Source: Cognatishimia sp. F0-27 (lineage in GTDB: Bacteria > Pseudomonadota > Alphaproteobacteria > Rhodobacterales > Rhodobacteraceae). Taken from it: 64,000 nt of DNA. Both the position numbers and the translations under genes were made by a program. The first letter of the stretch is position 1. Every line of letters starts with the position of its first letter. The notes beneath the pieces were generated by a model that saw nothing but the letters and a program-made list of their open reading frames with translations, had not been told where the DNA came from and searched no databases. The stretch spans positions 1-64,000 of the forward strand of contig NZ_JAFMPQ010000016.1 of the NCBI RefSeq assembly GCF_020667845.1, written 5' to 3'. Below are positions 17,956 to 26,223 of this stretch, one piece after another.

Positions 17956-19209
17956 ATGCCGTCCCTGTGCCGCGACTGTCTCACCCGTTTCGACAAGGGC
18001 ACACGATGCCCCGCCTGTCGGCGTCCGCGCATCATCACCCATGACGAGCTTGAAACACTCTCCATAGCGCATATGGATTGCGATGCGTTCTACGCAAGCG
18101 TTGAAAAGCGCGACAATCCCGCGCTTGCAGACAAACCGGTGATCATTGGCGGCGGTCGGCGCGGCGTCGTCTCCACCGCATGTTACATCGCGCGGATCAA
18201 GGGCGTGCGCTCCGCGATGCCCATGTTCAAGGCGCTGCAACTCTGCCCAGATGCGGTGATCGTTCGCCCACGGTTCGAGGCCTATACCGAAGCCTCCCGA
18301 GCCATTCGCGCGATGATGGAAGAGCTGACACCGGCCATTGAGCCTTTGTCGCTCGATGAAGCGTTCATGGATCTGACAGGCACGGAGCGACTCCATGGCG
18401 CGCCGCCCGCAGTGATGCTGGCGCGCTTGATAAAGCGTATGAAGGCAGAGCTTGGTCTGACCGGGTCAATCGGCCTGTCACACAACAAGTTTCTCGCCAA
18501 GATTGCTTCCGATCTCGACAAACCGCGCGGTTTTTCGATTATCGGCAAGGCGGAGACCGAGAGTTTTCTTCGCCCCCGACCTGTGCGGTTGATCTGGGGC
18601 GTGGGGGCGGCAGCGCAGGAACAGCTTGACCGCGCTGGCATTCGAACCTTTGACGATCTTCTGCGCTGGGACAGACAAGACCTGATTGCACGCTTTGGCG
18701 GGATGGGAGACCGGCTTTGGCACCTCGCGCGGGGCGAAGACCGACGGCGCGTTACCCGCAATGCACCGATGAAATCCATCTCCAATGAAACCACTTTCAG
18801 CGACGATACCAACGATCCGGACATTCTCGACGGGCACCTGTGGCGCATGGCCGAAAAGGTGGCCGACCGCGCCAAGGCAAAGGGGCTTGCGGGGCGTGTC
18901 GTGACGCTCAAACTCAAGAAATCGGATTTCGCGCTGATTTCCAGACGCCTCTCGCTGGGCGATGCGACGCAGATCGCAGACCGGATCTATCGGGTTGCGC
19001 GCGGTCTTTTTGATCAGGTGCCAACCGGACAGGCTTACCGGCTGTTGGGTGTCGGTCTTTCCGATCTCGTGTCTGAGGATCAGGCGGATCGCGCCGGCGA
19101 TCTACTGGATCCCAACGCGGAAAGCCGCGCCAAGGCGGAACGGGCAACCGATGCGATCCGGAAGCGATTTGGCGAGGACGCCATCCTCAAGGGCCGCGCC
19201 CTTCGGTGA
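17956..19209 (+). CDS. dinB: DNA polymerase IV (Y-family)
   Basis: This 417-residue translesion polymerase copies past damaged bases at the cost of fidelity. The N-terminal 25 residues carry a small CxxC-x(12)-CxxC zinc-ribbon-like element, an extension of the normal DinB fold. The catalytic motif MDCDAFYASVE follows near residue 40, and the metal-binding SLDEAFMDL near 134. The helix-hairpin-helix and little-finger regions occupy the rest. No GTTC-N7-GTTC LexA box is visible in the short divergent region, so SOS control is not evident. Confidence 0.95.
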   Translation: MPSLCRDCLTRFDKGTRCPACRRPRIITHDELETLSIAHMDCDAFYASVEKRDNPALADKPVIIGGGRRGVVSTACYIARIKGVRSAMPMFKALQLCPDAVIVRPRFEAYTEASRAIRAMMEELTPAIEPLSLDEAFMDLTGTERLHGAPPAVMLARLIKRMKAELGLTGSIGLSHNKFLAKIASDLDKPRGFSIIGKAETESFLRPRPVRLIWGVGAAAQEQLDRAGIRTFDDLLRWDRQDLIARFGGMGDRLWHLARGEDRRRVTRNAPMKSISNETTFSDDTNDPDILDGHLWRMAEKVADRAKAKGLAGRVVTLKLKKSDFALISRRLSLGDATQIADRIYRVARGLFDQVPTGQAYRLLGVGLSDLVSEDQADRAGDLLDPNAESRAKAERATDAIRKRFGEDAILKGRALR

Positions 19210-19340
19210 TGCAGCGGCGACCCTTCAGGATGCCCTTGGCACACCTGCCCGCGACGCGCCCCGCCTGTCAACGGATCCCCGCAGAACACCGGGCACCGAA
19301 CCCGCGAGCCCCGTGACAACGCTGGGCGCGGCGCAGGGGC

Positions 19341-19658
19341 TTACAGGACCTCGTTTTCCTCTTCGGAAACGTCGTAGCCCAGAGCCTCGAGACCGGCTTC
19401 GAGATTATCGGACAGGTGGGGTGTGCCAATCAGGTAATCAGCCGTCGGGGTCGAAGCCTCTCGATAAGCGGTTTCATACGCTTCCGCATAGTCTTCTGCC
19501 TCGAACGCACCGCGTCCGACCCACATCACAGCCACCAAAGCAGCTTGCGCTTCTTCATCCATTCGGTCGATGAATGCACGCAGCTCCCCCTCCGCGCGTC
19601 CCAGCTCTCGCGCCATCACGATCACGGCGGCGACTTGCCTTGGTGAGATTTTTTCCAT
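19341..19658 (-). CDS. DUF3775-type protein
   Basis: This 105-residue acidic, helical protein begins with ISPRQVAAVIVMARE, the typical opening of the small DUF3775 family. The middle (AQAALVAVMWVGRG) and the YLIGTPHLSDNLEAGLEALG tail also fit. The start at 19658 follows GGGAGG; the longer frame has no such site. The function is unknown. It lies after the sigma-E-controlled operon on the same strand, 157 bp away, and could be read through from it. Confidence 0.75.
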   Translation of the reverse strand: MEKISPRQVAAVIVMARELGRAEGELRAFIDRMDEEAQAALVAVMWVGRGAFEAEDYAEAYETAYREASTPTADYLIGTPHLSDNLEAGLEALGYDVSEEENEVL

Positions 19659-19815
19659 TGCGACCTCCCGGTTCAAGTTTCTCCCACCCTGAACCTGTCT
19701 GAGCAATGTGACTTTGATCTTGCGCAAACCACGCATCGATCTTGGCCATTGAGCGGATTGGCTCTCGAAACAGGCGCCGCGTTCCGCCGGCACCAAGCAA
19801 ACCTTGTGATGACCG

Positions 19816-20547
19816 TCAGGCAAACAGGCGGTAGTAGAGCCAGTCCGGAAGAAACTGGCTGCCCCGGAACAGCAGACCGAACGCGGTCGGGAATGACTTC
19901 TTGAAGGTGCTGCCGCTCAGATGTTCGAAATAGACCCGGGCTGCCTCTTCGGGTTCCATGATGAACGGCATCTTGAAATCGTTCTTGTCGGTCAGACGGG
20001 TCTTGATGAAACCGGGATTGACCAGCTGCACATCGATCTCTGTCTTGTGCAGATCCGCATAAAGAGATTCCGCAAGAACCATCACACCAGCCTTCGAGGC
20101 GGTGTAAGGCGCCGCGTTGGGCAAACCACGGAAGCCCGACAGAGACCCGGTCAGCACGATATGCCCGGTGCCGCGCTCAACGAATTTCGGGACAACGGCC
20201 CCCATGAGACGCATCGCGCCGGTGAAATTGATATCGGCCATAGCATTCGCCTTTTCGGGATCCCACTCGGACGCGCCGAAGGGCCAATACACCCCGGCCA
20301 TCTGGATAACCCCGTCGATGTCGCCGATGTCATCGGCAACCCTCGAGACAGCGGCAGCATCCGTCACATCAAGCGGCGCAATCCGCGCCCGGCCGGGAAG
20401 CTTGTCGGCCAGCGCCTGCAACTTGTCTTCGGATCGCGCCGAGAGGACAAGCTCGACTCCGGAACGGCTCATCCTCTCCGCAAGCGCCTCGCCCAGACCT
20501 TCGGATGCTCCAACCAACCAGTATCGTTTGCCGTTCCATTGTCTCAC
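19816..20547 (-). CDS. Short-chain dehydrogenase/reductase, last gene of the sigma-E operon
   Basis: The product has 243 residues. The Rossmann motif GASEGLGEAL sits at about 11-20, and the catalytic YTASKAG follows near 145 with an upstream Ser. It is an NAD(P)-dependent oxidoreductase of unknown substrate. A GTG start at 20547 is preferred because AAAGGAG stands eight bases before it; the longer frame runs into unrelated low-complexity sequence. It lies 132 bp after the DUF3833 gene on the same strand. The order FAD oxidoreductase, DUF1365, MFS, DUF3833, SDR matches what I recall of the sigma-E target operon of Rhodobacter sphaeroides. Confidence 0.88.
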   Translation of the reverse strand: MRQWNGKRYWLVGASEGLGEALAERMSRSGVELVLSARSEDKLQALADKLPGRARIAPLDVTDAAAVSRVADDIGDIDGVIQMAGVYWPFGASEWDPEKANAMADINFTGAMRLMGAVVPKFVERGTGHIVLTGSLSGFRGLPNAAPYTASKAGVMVLAESLYADLHKTEIDVQLVNPGFIKTRLTDKNDFKMPFIMEPEEAARVYFEHLSGSTFKKSFPTAFGLLFRGSQFLPDWLYYRLFA

Positions 20548-20679
20548 AGGTGTCTCCTTTGCCGCTGGGGCCTTCTCAAACCGTGGCAGAGCGGGCGTCC
20601 CCGTCGCCGCCCCTCTCTGCTTGCGCAGCGCGGGCCGTCTCCGCCCTGCCCCGCGCTTGTGACACAAACGCGCCGTGCG

Positions 20680-21246
20680 CTAGACCGGTTCCTCGCGGCG
20701 CATGGTTGCAACCAGCTCGGCCACCTTGATCCCGAACTTCCGGAACTGGCTTCGATTCACAATCGTCCCGTTTGGCGCAAGATACATCCAATCGACCGTA
20801 TCAAGAATATGCCCGCCCGCGTCGTCAGGCAGGCGGATTCGGTAGCACAGCCGCAAGGACGGTCCGGCCTGTTCCCCGGCCCCTTCACCCACCACGTCGG
20901 GTGCGGTTGCCACGACCCGTCCGTCATTTCCAAGGACGAGAGTCCATTCACGATCCTGAACCGATCCGTCATCATAAGTGAACCGCTCCGTCATCACACC
21001 CTTGTTGCCTTCCCAGCGCGCATCGAACTCGCCGACAAACCGGGAAGACACGCGGCCAAGCGGACCATAGATCACACCTTCACATATGATCGGACCGTTC
21101 AGGTGCCGCGGCAGGTCGAGCGCCTCTCCTGGCGCGTTTGCGTAATCCTGCGGCCTTTGACCAAGGAACGCCGCATAGCGCACCCGCAGGTATCCCAAAA
21201 TCAGCATCATGACGGCGCCGATGACAATGTAATAGAGGGCTTCCAT
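20680..21246 (-). CDS. DUF3833 protein
   Basis: The protein has 188 residues. An N-terminal membrane helix (about 4-20) is followed by a lipocalin-like beta domain of the DUF3833 family (ICEGVIYGPLGRVSSRF, ERFTYDDGSVQDREW, and a repeated sheet-and-turn layout). It is probably anchored to the inner membrane facing the periplasm. Its ATG overlaps the stop of the MFS gene in a TGATG arrangement, so translation is coupled. The function is unknown, but the operon suggests a part in lipid handling or transport during oxidative stress. Confidence 0.85.
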   Translation of the reverse strand: MEALYYIVIGAVMMLILGYLRVRYAAFLGQRPQDYANAPGEALDLPRHLNGPIICEGVIYGPLGRVSSRFVGEFDARWEGNKGVMTERFTYDDGSVQDREWTLVLGNDGRVVATAPDVVGEGAGEQAGPSLRLCYRIRLPDDAGGHILDTVDWMYLAPNGTIVNRSQFRKFGIKVAELVATMRREEPV

Positions 21247-22472
21247 CACAGATCCTCCTCTTTGATAGGGGTGGCGACCAAAAGCAGGATCGCCACGAGT
21301 TTCAACGCCAGGGGAACCCCGGCGTACAAGGCCGTCAGCGCCGCACGCGCCGAGGCCGGGTTATCTGTTCCACTCGCGTAACCCTGCCACTCCAGCAGCG
21401 GCAGGAGCACAACGGCCGCAAAAGCCAGCGTGACCTTCGAGACGAAAGACCACAGCGCAAATCCCTCTGCCGCGTTGGGCGCAACCCGCGCCATTCGGGC
21501 CGAGAACATCGCAGGCAACAGGGTGAGGTCGGCGCCCATGGCCATTCCCGACCCGACACAAACCAGCGCGAACCAGACAACGTCACCCGGTCCCAGAAAC
21601 AAGGCACCGGAAAAGGTCACAACAGCCAGCGCCATGGCCCCGAGCAACACGGTCCGAGCGCCCCAGCGCTCTGCCAACATGCCCCAGACCGGGGCTGCCA
21701 GCGCTGCCGACAGGAAGAACAGCAGCAAAAGCGGCCCTTCCCAACCCGACGCCTCAAGCCGCCCCTCCACGAAGAACAGGAACAGCGTCGAAGACACCGC
21801 CACGGGCGCCGCGTTGATCAGTGCAATCAGCAGGAAACGCCTTGCCAGACCATCCCGCAGAACGGGCCCGAACCCGGTCTGTGGCAGGTCCGCCGAAAGC
21901 GACCACTCGCGCTGCATCAACACAATGGCCAGGACCACCACCGCTGCAAATACCAGCGCATAACCAACAAACGGCGGCACACCGACCGCTTCCAGAGCGT
22001 TTGGAGCCAAGGACGCCAGGCACACGCCGATCAAGGCGCCGCCCTCGCGCCAGCGCGCAAGGCGCAGATGGCCCTCGCCGGACATGGTCTGAGCCTTGGC
22101 AACACCCGTCGAGTAGAAGGCGATGTTCAGAAACGAAAAGCTCGAGAACACCAAGGTAAGCGTGATGGCGAACCACCAAATGGGTTCCATCGGTGGCGCC
22201 ACAGCGAACAGCCCGATCATGCCGAGCGCCATGGTCGCGCCGCCAATGGTCACGGCAACACCCCGCCGCCCCTCAAGCCCGCCGGCAATCCGGCCAAAGA
22301 GCGGATCCTGGATCACGTCGAACAAGCGCAAAACGAAGAGGACAGAGCCCAGCGCCGCGAGACTCACACCATACGTGTCCACGTAAACCTTGGGAGCATG
22401 AATGTAGATGGGCAGCCCTGCGGCCGCCAGGATCCCTGCAAAAACCGCATACGCCCCGAGGCGTTCCGTCAC
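21246..22472 (-). CDS. MFS transporter of the GPH (melibiose-like) type
   Basis: This 408-residue protein has about twelve hydrophobic segments. Features such as VIQDPLFGRIAGGLEGRRG near residue 55 recall the loop 2-3 motif of glycoside-pentoside-hexuronide symporters. The substrate is unknown; neighbours with lipid roles suggest that a sugar is not certain. A GTG start (22472) with GGGAGG upstream is used. It starts 22 bp after the DUF1365 gene and is coupled to DUF3833. Confidence 0.85.
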   Translation of the reverse strand: MTERLGAYAVFAGILAAAGLPIYIHAPKVYVDTYGVSLAALGSVLFVLRLFDVIQDPLFGRIAGGLEGRRGVAVTIGGATMALGMIGLFAVAPPMEPIWWFAITLTLVFSSFSFLNIAFYSTGVAKAQTMSGEGHLRLARWREGGALIGVCLASLAPNALEAVGVPPFVGYALVFAAVVVLAIVLMQREWSLSADLPQTGFGPVLRDGLARRFLLIALINAAPVAVSSTLFLFFVEGRLEASGWEGPLLLLFFLSAALAAPVWGMLAERWGARTVLLGAMALAVVTFSGALFLGPGDVVWFALVCVGSGMAMGADLTLLPAMFSARMARVAPNAAEGFALWSFVSKVTLAFAAVVLLPLLEWQGYASGTDNPASARAALTALYAGVPLALKLVAILLLVATPIKEEDL

Positions 22473-22494
22473 TCTATGCGGCCCTCCCGATCTG

Positions 22495-23253
22495 TCATTG
22501 TGTCACGTCCTCCATCGGGGGCTCCGGACGGGTCCGGTAGCGGGCACCCTTGAACCACAGCTTCAGCGCCTGCCAATGGATCAGCGCAAGCACGCGACGT
22601 GCCCCGAACGGGCGGAGGATCAAGGAGCGCAGCACGGAGCCTGTGGTCATTTCCCGGCGGGCACCGCAAAGCGTGGCAATCAGGCCGCCCTTGGAAGAGG
22701 AGTAATCGATCCAGATGCCGATCCGGTCCTCGGAGATATCAAAGCGAAACTGGTAGCCGCCCTCAACCGGTTGAAAAGGCGACACATGAAAGATCTTCTG
22801 CGCCACCATCCGATCACTCGGCACTATTTCCGACCGGTCCGGCTTCACACAAAGGTAGGAATGCCTGTCCCCGAACGTGTTCGTGACCTCGGCAATGACC
22901 GCGATCAGCTTGTTGTCGGCCGTGTAGCCCAGCCAGAAGGAGACCGGGTTGAACACATGCCCGAACATGCGCGGCTGCGCGAGAAGCATCAACGGGCCAT
23001 CGGCACGGATCTGGTGCGCCTCGAGAACCTCCCGCGCCCAACCGGCCCCGCGACCCTTGCCCGGCATGCCGCCGTGATCGACATCGTGCAGCGATGTGAC
23101 ATTGCCCTTGTTGCGCGAGAAAAGCCGCGGCACGCGCGGATCGGTGTCCTCTGCATCGAGCATGACGAAGTCAACGGAATAGCGGAATGCATTCCCGATG
23201 GCGCCCTTGCGCCCGTGATAGGTGTGCCCTGCGATATGATCGACGCTGCTCAT
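22495..23253 (-). CDS. DUF1365 protein
   Basis: This 252-residue cytosolic protein of the DUF1365 family has a typical HTYHGRKGAIGNAFRYSVDF start, an RMFGHVFNPVSFWLGY core and a C-terminal basic segment. DUF1365 genes are regularly paired with FAD-dependent amine-oxidase-like genes, as here (four-base gap), and often with cyclopropane-fatty-acid synthases. From memory, sigma-E target genes of this kind in Rhodobacter make furan fatty acids from methylated lipid chains (UfaD and UfaO steps). Which gene carries which name should be checked by alignment. Confidence 0.88.
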   Translation of the reverse strand: MSSVDHIAGHTYHGRKGAIGNAFRYSVDFVMLDAEDTDPRVPRLFSRNKGNVTSLHDVDHGGMPGKGRGAGWAREVLEAHQIRADGPLMLLAQPRMFGHVFNPVSFWLGYTADNKLIAVIAEVTNTFGDRHSYLCVKPDRSEIVPSDRMVAQKIFHVSPFQPVEGGYQFRFDISEDRIGIWIDYSSSKGGLIATLCGARREMTTGSVLRSLILRPFGARRVLALIHWQALKLWFKGARYRTRPEPPMEDVTQ

Positions 23254-23257
23254 GGGA

Positions 23258-24553
23258 TCATGCCGCCTCGACCATCACGGCGTCACGCGCGCGGATGGCA
23301 TCTACCACGTCGACCGCGCTCGAAAGCCCGTCTTCGTGGAAGCCGTTTTTCATCCACGCACCACAGAACCACGTGTTATGGGTGCCATTGCTCGCGGCAA
23401 CAAGCTTTTGACCTTCGAGGGCAGCCAGATCGTAGACCGGGTGGCGCAGAACCGTCTCGTCATAGATCAGCTCTTCGCGGATCGGGCGATTGGAGTTCAA
23501 AGTCACGAACATCGGGTCGTCTTTGGGGATGGGCTGGAGACAATTCATCCAATAGGTCAGGTCGATGGTATTCATCGCGCCCTGCGGCGCCTCGACGTAG
23601 TTCCACGAGGACCAGCACACCTTGCGCTTGGGCATGATCGCTTCATCCGCGTGCAAGACGACCTTGTTCGGCTGATAGCGGACGGCGCCCAGCGCACCGC
23701 GCTCGACCGGTGTGGCATCGGCCAGCATGCGCAGGCTGTCGTCGGAATGGGTGGCAAAGATAACGTCGTCAAACGTATCCCAGGCGCCCTGCGCCTTGAT
23801 TGAAACCTTGCCGGGCTCCCGACGAACCGTCTCGACCGGCGCTCCAAGCCGGAGCTTCGTCCCCTGCTTGCGCATCGCGGCTTCAAGCCGGGAGACATAC
23901 TGCACCGAACCGCCGTCAACCGTGTACCATTGATGCTGGCCGCTATGATGTAACAAGGCATGGTTCTCGAAGAACTGGATCAGTGCGTGTGCCGGGAAAT
24001 CCAGGATCTTGGATGTCGGCGTCGACCAGATCGCACCGGAGAGCGGCAAGAGGTAATAGTCACGGAACCACGGGCCTGTGCCCAGCTTTTCCAGAAAGTC
24101 ACCAAGGCTCAGGGTGCGATCCTGCGCACGGTCGAGCGCATGTTTGTTGAAATGGAAAATGTCGCGGACCATCCGCAAGAAGCGCGGATCGACCGCGTTG
24201 CGCTTCTGGGCAAAGAGCGCACCCAGCGTGCGCAAGCCATATTCCATCTGTCCGCCGTTGAGAGAGGCGGAGAAGCTCATGTCCGATTTCACCACCGGCA
24301 CATCGAGGGCCTCGAACAGGCGCGCCATGTGAGGATAGTTGGCGTAGTTGAACACGATGAACCCCGTATCCACCGGCTGATCACCGCGTTTGCCGGCGAC
24401 CTTGGTGCGGGCGTGACCGCCGAGACGGGGCTCTGCTTCAAAGAGCGTGACGTCGTGATCGTCCCCGAGCATGTGCGCCGCTCCCATCCCCGAAATTCCG
24501 GCCCCGATGATGGCGATCCGTCTTGGCGCTGCTGCGCGGGCTTCAAATGGCAT
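23258..24553 (-). CDS. FAD-dependent oxidoreductase (amine-oxidase/desaturase fold), first gene of the sigma-E operon
   Basis: The protein has 431 residues from the chosen start. The dinucleotide-binding motif IAIIGAGISGMGAAHML is at about 13-29, followed by the GGHARTKV stretch typical of flavin amine oxidases and phytoene-desaturase-like enzymes. The start at 24553 has AGGGA upstream. A promoter of the form TCATCC-N18-TAA lies 36 bases before it, facing away from rpoE. It is the equivalent in position and type of the gene next to rpoE in Rhodobacter sphaeroides, a core singlet-oxygen response gene. Its likely role is oxidation or desaturation of membrane acyl chains; that is inference from the family and context. 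Confidence 0.9.
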   Translation of the reverse strand: MPFEARAAAPRRIAIIGAGISGMGAAHMLGDDHDVTLFEAEPRLGGHARTKVAGKRGDQPVDTGFIVFNYANYPHMARLFEALDVPVVKSDMSFSASLNGGQMEYGLRTLGALFAQKRNAVDPRFLRMVRDIFHFNKHALDRAQDRTLSLGDFLEKLGTGPWFRDYYLLPLSGAIWSTPTSKILDFPAHALIQFFENHALLHHSGQHQWYTVDGGSVQYVSRLEAAMRKQGTKLRLGAPVETVRREPGKVSIKAQGAWDTFDDVIFATHSDDSLRMLADATPVERGALGAVRYQPNKVVLHADEAIMPKRKVCWSSWNYVEAPQGAMNTIDLTYWMNCLQPIPKDDPMFVTLNSNRPIREELIYDETVLRHPVYDLAALEGQKLVAASNGTHNTWFCGAWMKNGFHEDGLSSAVDVVDAIRARDAVMVEAA

Positions 24554-24588
24554 CGTAAAGTCGTCCCTACTTGTCTTTTCTCTAATGT

Positions 24589-24615
24589 TTACGAGCCAGA
24601 CCCCGCGCTGGATGA
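24589..24615 (-). promoter_or_regulatory. Sigma-E promoter of the leftward operon
   Basis: On the minus strand, TCATCC (24615-24610), 18 bases, then TAA (24591-24589). This differs by one base from the known RpoE consensus TGATCC-N18-TA(A/G). The spacing is exact and the FAD oxidoreductase starts 36 bases downstream. Confidence 0.7.
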
Positions 24616-24650
24616 GTTTCATCCCCCGAAATTGTTGGGAAAAATATTTT

Positions 24651-24677
24651 TGATCCGATACGGTTCAGAGAACGTAA
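24651..24677 (+). promoter_or_regulatory. rpoE: Sigma-E autoregulatory promoter of rpoE-chrR
   Basis: TGATCC (24651-24656), 18 bases, then TAA (24675-24677). This is an exact match to the alphaproteobacterial RpoE consensus, so the operon should activate itself once ChrR releases RpoE. It stands back to back with the promoter at 24589-24615. Confidence 0.85.
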
Positions 24678-24792
24678 CTCTCATATGTTTGGACATGCAT
24701 CTCCGGTCGATAGCTCCGATGGGCACACAGCGCCCACAGCGCAGCTCCCGCGCCATATCGAGACCTTGTTTGAGTCCGGCAGAAAGAAAAGT

Positions 24793-25365
24793 GTGGACTT
24801 GCAGAGAAAGACCCACCCTAAAGACCCGTTGTCTGAAAACATGATCGAGGCGCTCATCCGCATTCGCGACAATCGCGATCAGGATGCCTTTGTGACGGTG
24901 TTCCGGCACTTTGCGCCAAGGGTAAAGGCGTTCCTCATGCGGTCCGGTGCGGATGCGACACTGGCCGAGGAATGCGTGCAGGAAGTGATGGCGACGGTCT
25001 GGCACAAGGCCGCGCAGTTCGATCCATCCCGTGCGTCGGTTTCGACGTGGATCTTCACCATCGCGCGCAACAAGAAAATCGACGTTTTGCGCAAGCAGCG
25101 TCGCCCCGAACCCGAGGACCTGCCGTGGGGACCGGAGTCGGAGCCTGATCAAGCCGAGGCACTCGGCCTGCAACAGGAAAGCGAAAAATTGGGTGCCGCA
25201 ATCGCGGCATTGCCGCAAAAACAGAGGGACCTGATCGAAAAGGCCTATTTTGGCGATCTGAGCCAGTCAGAAATCGCCGAACAGACCGGCCTGCCGCTCG
25301 GGACCATAAAATCAAGAATACGTTTGGCGCTCGATCGATTGCGACACGCCATGGACGCCACCTGA
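24793..25365 (+). CDS. rpoE: RpoE, ECF sigma factor of the singlet-oxygen response
   Basis: The product is about 190 residues. Sigma region 2 (AFVTVFRHFAPRVKAFLMRSG, then EECVQEVMATVWHKAAQFDP) and region 4 (YFGDLSQSEIAEQTGLPLGTIKSRIRLALDRLRHAM) are complete. The RRPEPEDLPWGPE linker is characteristic of the group that pairs with ChrR. The start is uncertain: the frame is open back to ATG 24685, which is almost on the predicted transcript start. GTG 24793 gives the N-terminal length seen in relatives, and ATG 24841 would cut into region 2. None has a strong ribosome site. chrR follows 69 bases later. Confidence 0.93.
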   Translation: MDLQRKTHPKDPLSENMIEALIRIRDNRDQDAFVTVFRHFAPRVKAFLMRSGADATLAEECVQEVMATVWHKAAQFDPSRASVSTWIFTIARNKKIDVLRKQRRPEPEDLPWGPESEPDQAEALGLQQESEKLGAAIAALPQKQRDLIEKAYFGDLSQSEIAEQTGLPLGTIKSRIRLALDRLRHAMDAT

Positions 25366-25434
25366 CGACCCAATACACGTCGTGCCCCCTCACGACGCTA
25401 AACCAGACACCCCAGGATACCCGTAGTTACACCC

Positions 25435-26100
25435 ATGTCAGACAAGAGACCAAACACCATTACACACCATCTCACAGATGAGCTGCTACTCGGCTATTCC
25501 GCAGGCACGCTGCCGGAAGCCGTGAACCTGATCGTCGCGACCCATGTCTCGTTATGCGATGACTGTCGTGCAGCGGTTGAAGCCTATGACGCGCTGGGCG
25601 GCGCCACGATGGACCATCTTGAAACAGTCGATGTTTCGGATGCGTGCCTTGATGGTGCGCTCGACCTGATCCGCAATGGCGCGTGGGCCGCACCGGACCG
25701 GCCGCTTGTCCCACAGGACTCCGTGCTGCCGCAGCCGCTTCGCGACTATGTCGGCGGCTCGATCGAAGACGTCAAATGGCGCCCCGTGGGCATGGGGGTG
25801 AAACAAGCCATCCTGCCGACGACGTCGGATGCCTCCGCACGGTTGCTCTATATCCCGGCGGGCACGGCGGTGCCGGACCATTCACATGGCGGTATGGAAC
25901 TGACACTTGTGCTAAAGGGCGCTTTCTCTGACGAAGATGGAACCTTTGCACGAGGCGATATCGAGGTCGCGCACGAGGATATGCATCACACTCCGGTGGC
26001 CGACATATCGGAAGACTGCATTTGCCTCGCGGTGACTGATGCACCTCTGAAATTCAAGGGTCTCCTGCCCCGCATTGCCCAGCGCTTCGTCGGCATCTGA
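25435..26100 (+). CDS. chrR: ChrR, zinc-dependent anti-sigma factor
   Basis: This 221-residue protein has two domains. The N-terminal zinc-binding anti-sigma domain shows HxxxCxxC (H37, C41, C44) plus upstream histidines at 11-12, which hold RpoE inactive. The C-terminal cupin domain (about 110-210) shows the metal ligands H-x-H-x3-E (PDHSHGGMEL) and a later His in the AHEDMHH stretch. In Rhodobacter this domain is needed to release RpoE on exposure to singlet oxygen. It is co-transcribed with rpoE from the upstream sigma-E promoter. Confidence 0.95.
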   Translation: MSDKRPNTITHHLTDELLLGYSAGTLPEAVNLIVATHVSLCDDCRAAVEAYDALGGATMDHLETVDVSDACLDGALDLIRNGAWAAPDRPLVPQDSVLPQPLRDYVGGSIEDVKWRPVGMGVKQAILPTTSDASARLLYIPAGTAVPDHSHGGMELTLVLKGAFSDEDGTFARGDIEVAHEDMHHTPVADISEDCICLAVTDAPLKFKGLLPRIAQRFVGI

Positions 26101-26223
26101 CGGGCGCTCGCGGAACGAGGTAACAGACAGTCGCCCCACCGGGGCGCCTCAGTCCCCTACGACTGCGCGGTTGGGGAGGTCACTCGATCACGCCTCAAAC
26201 CCGGCAGACCGCCTCCCTCGGAC

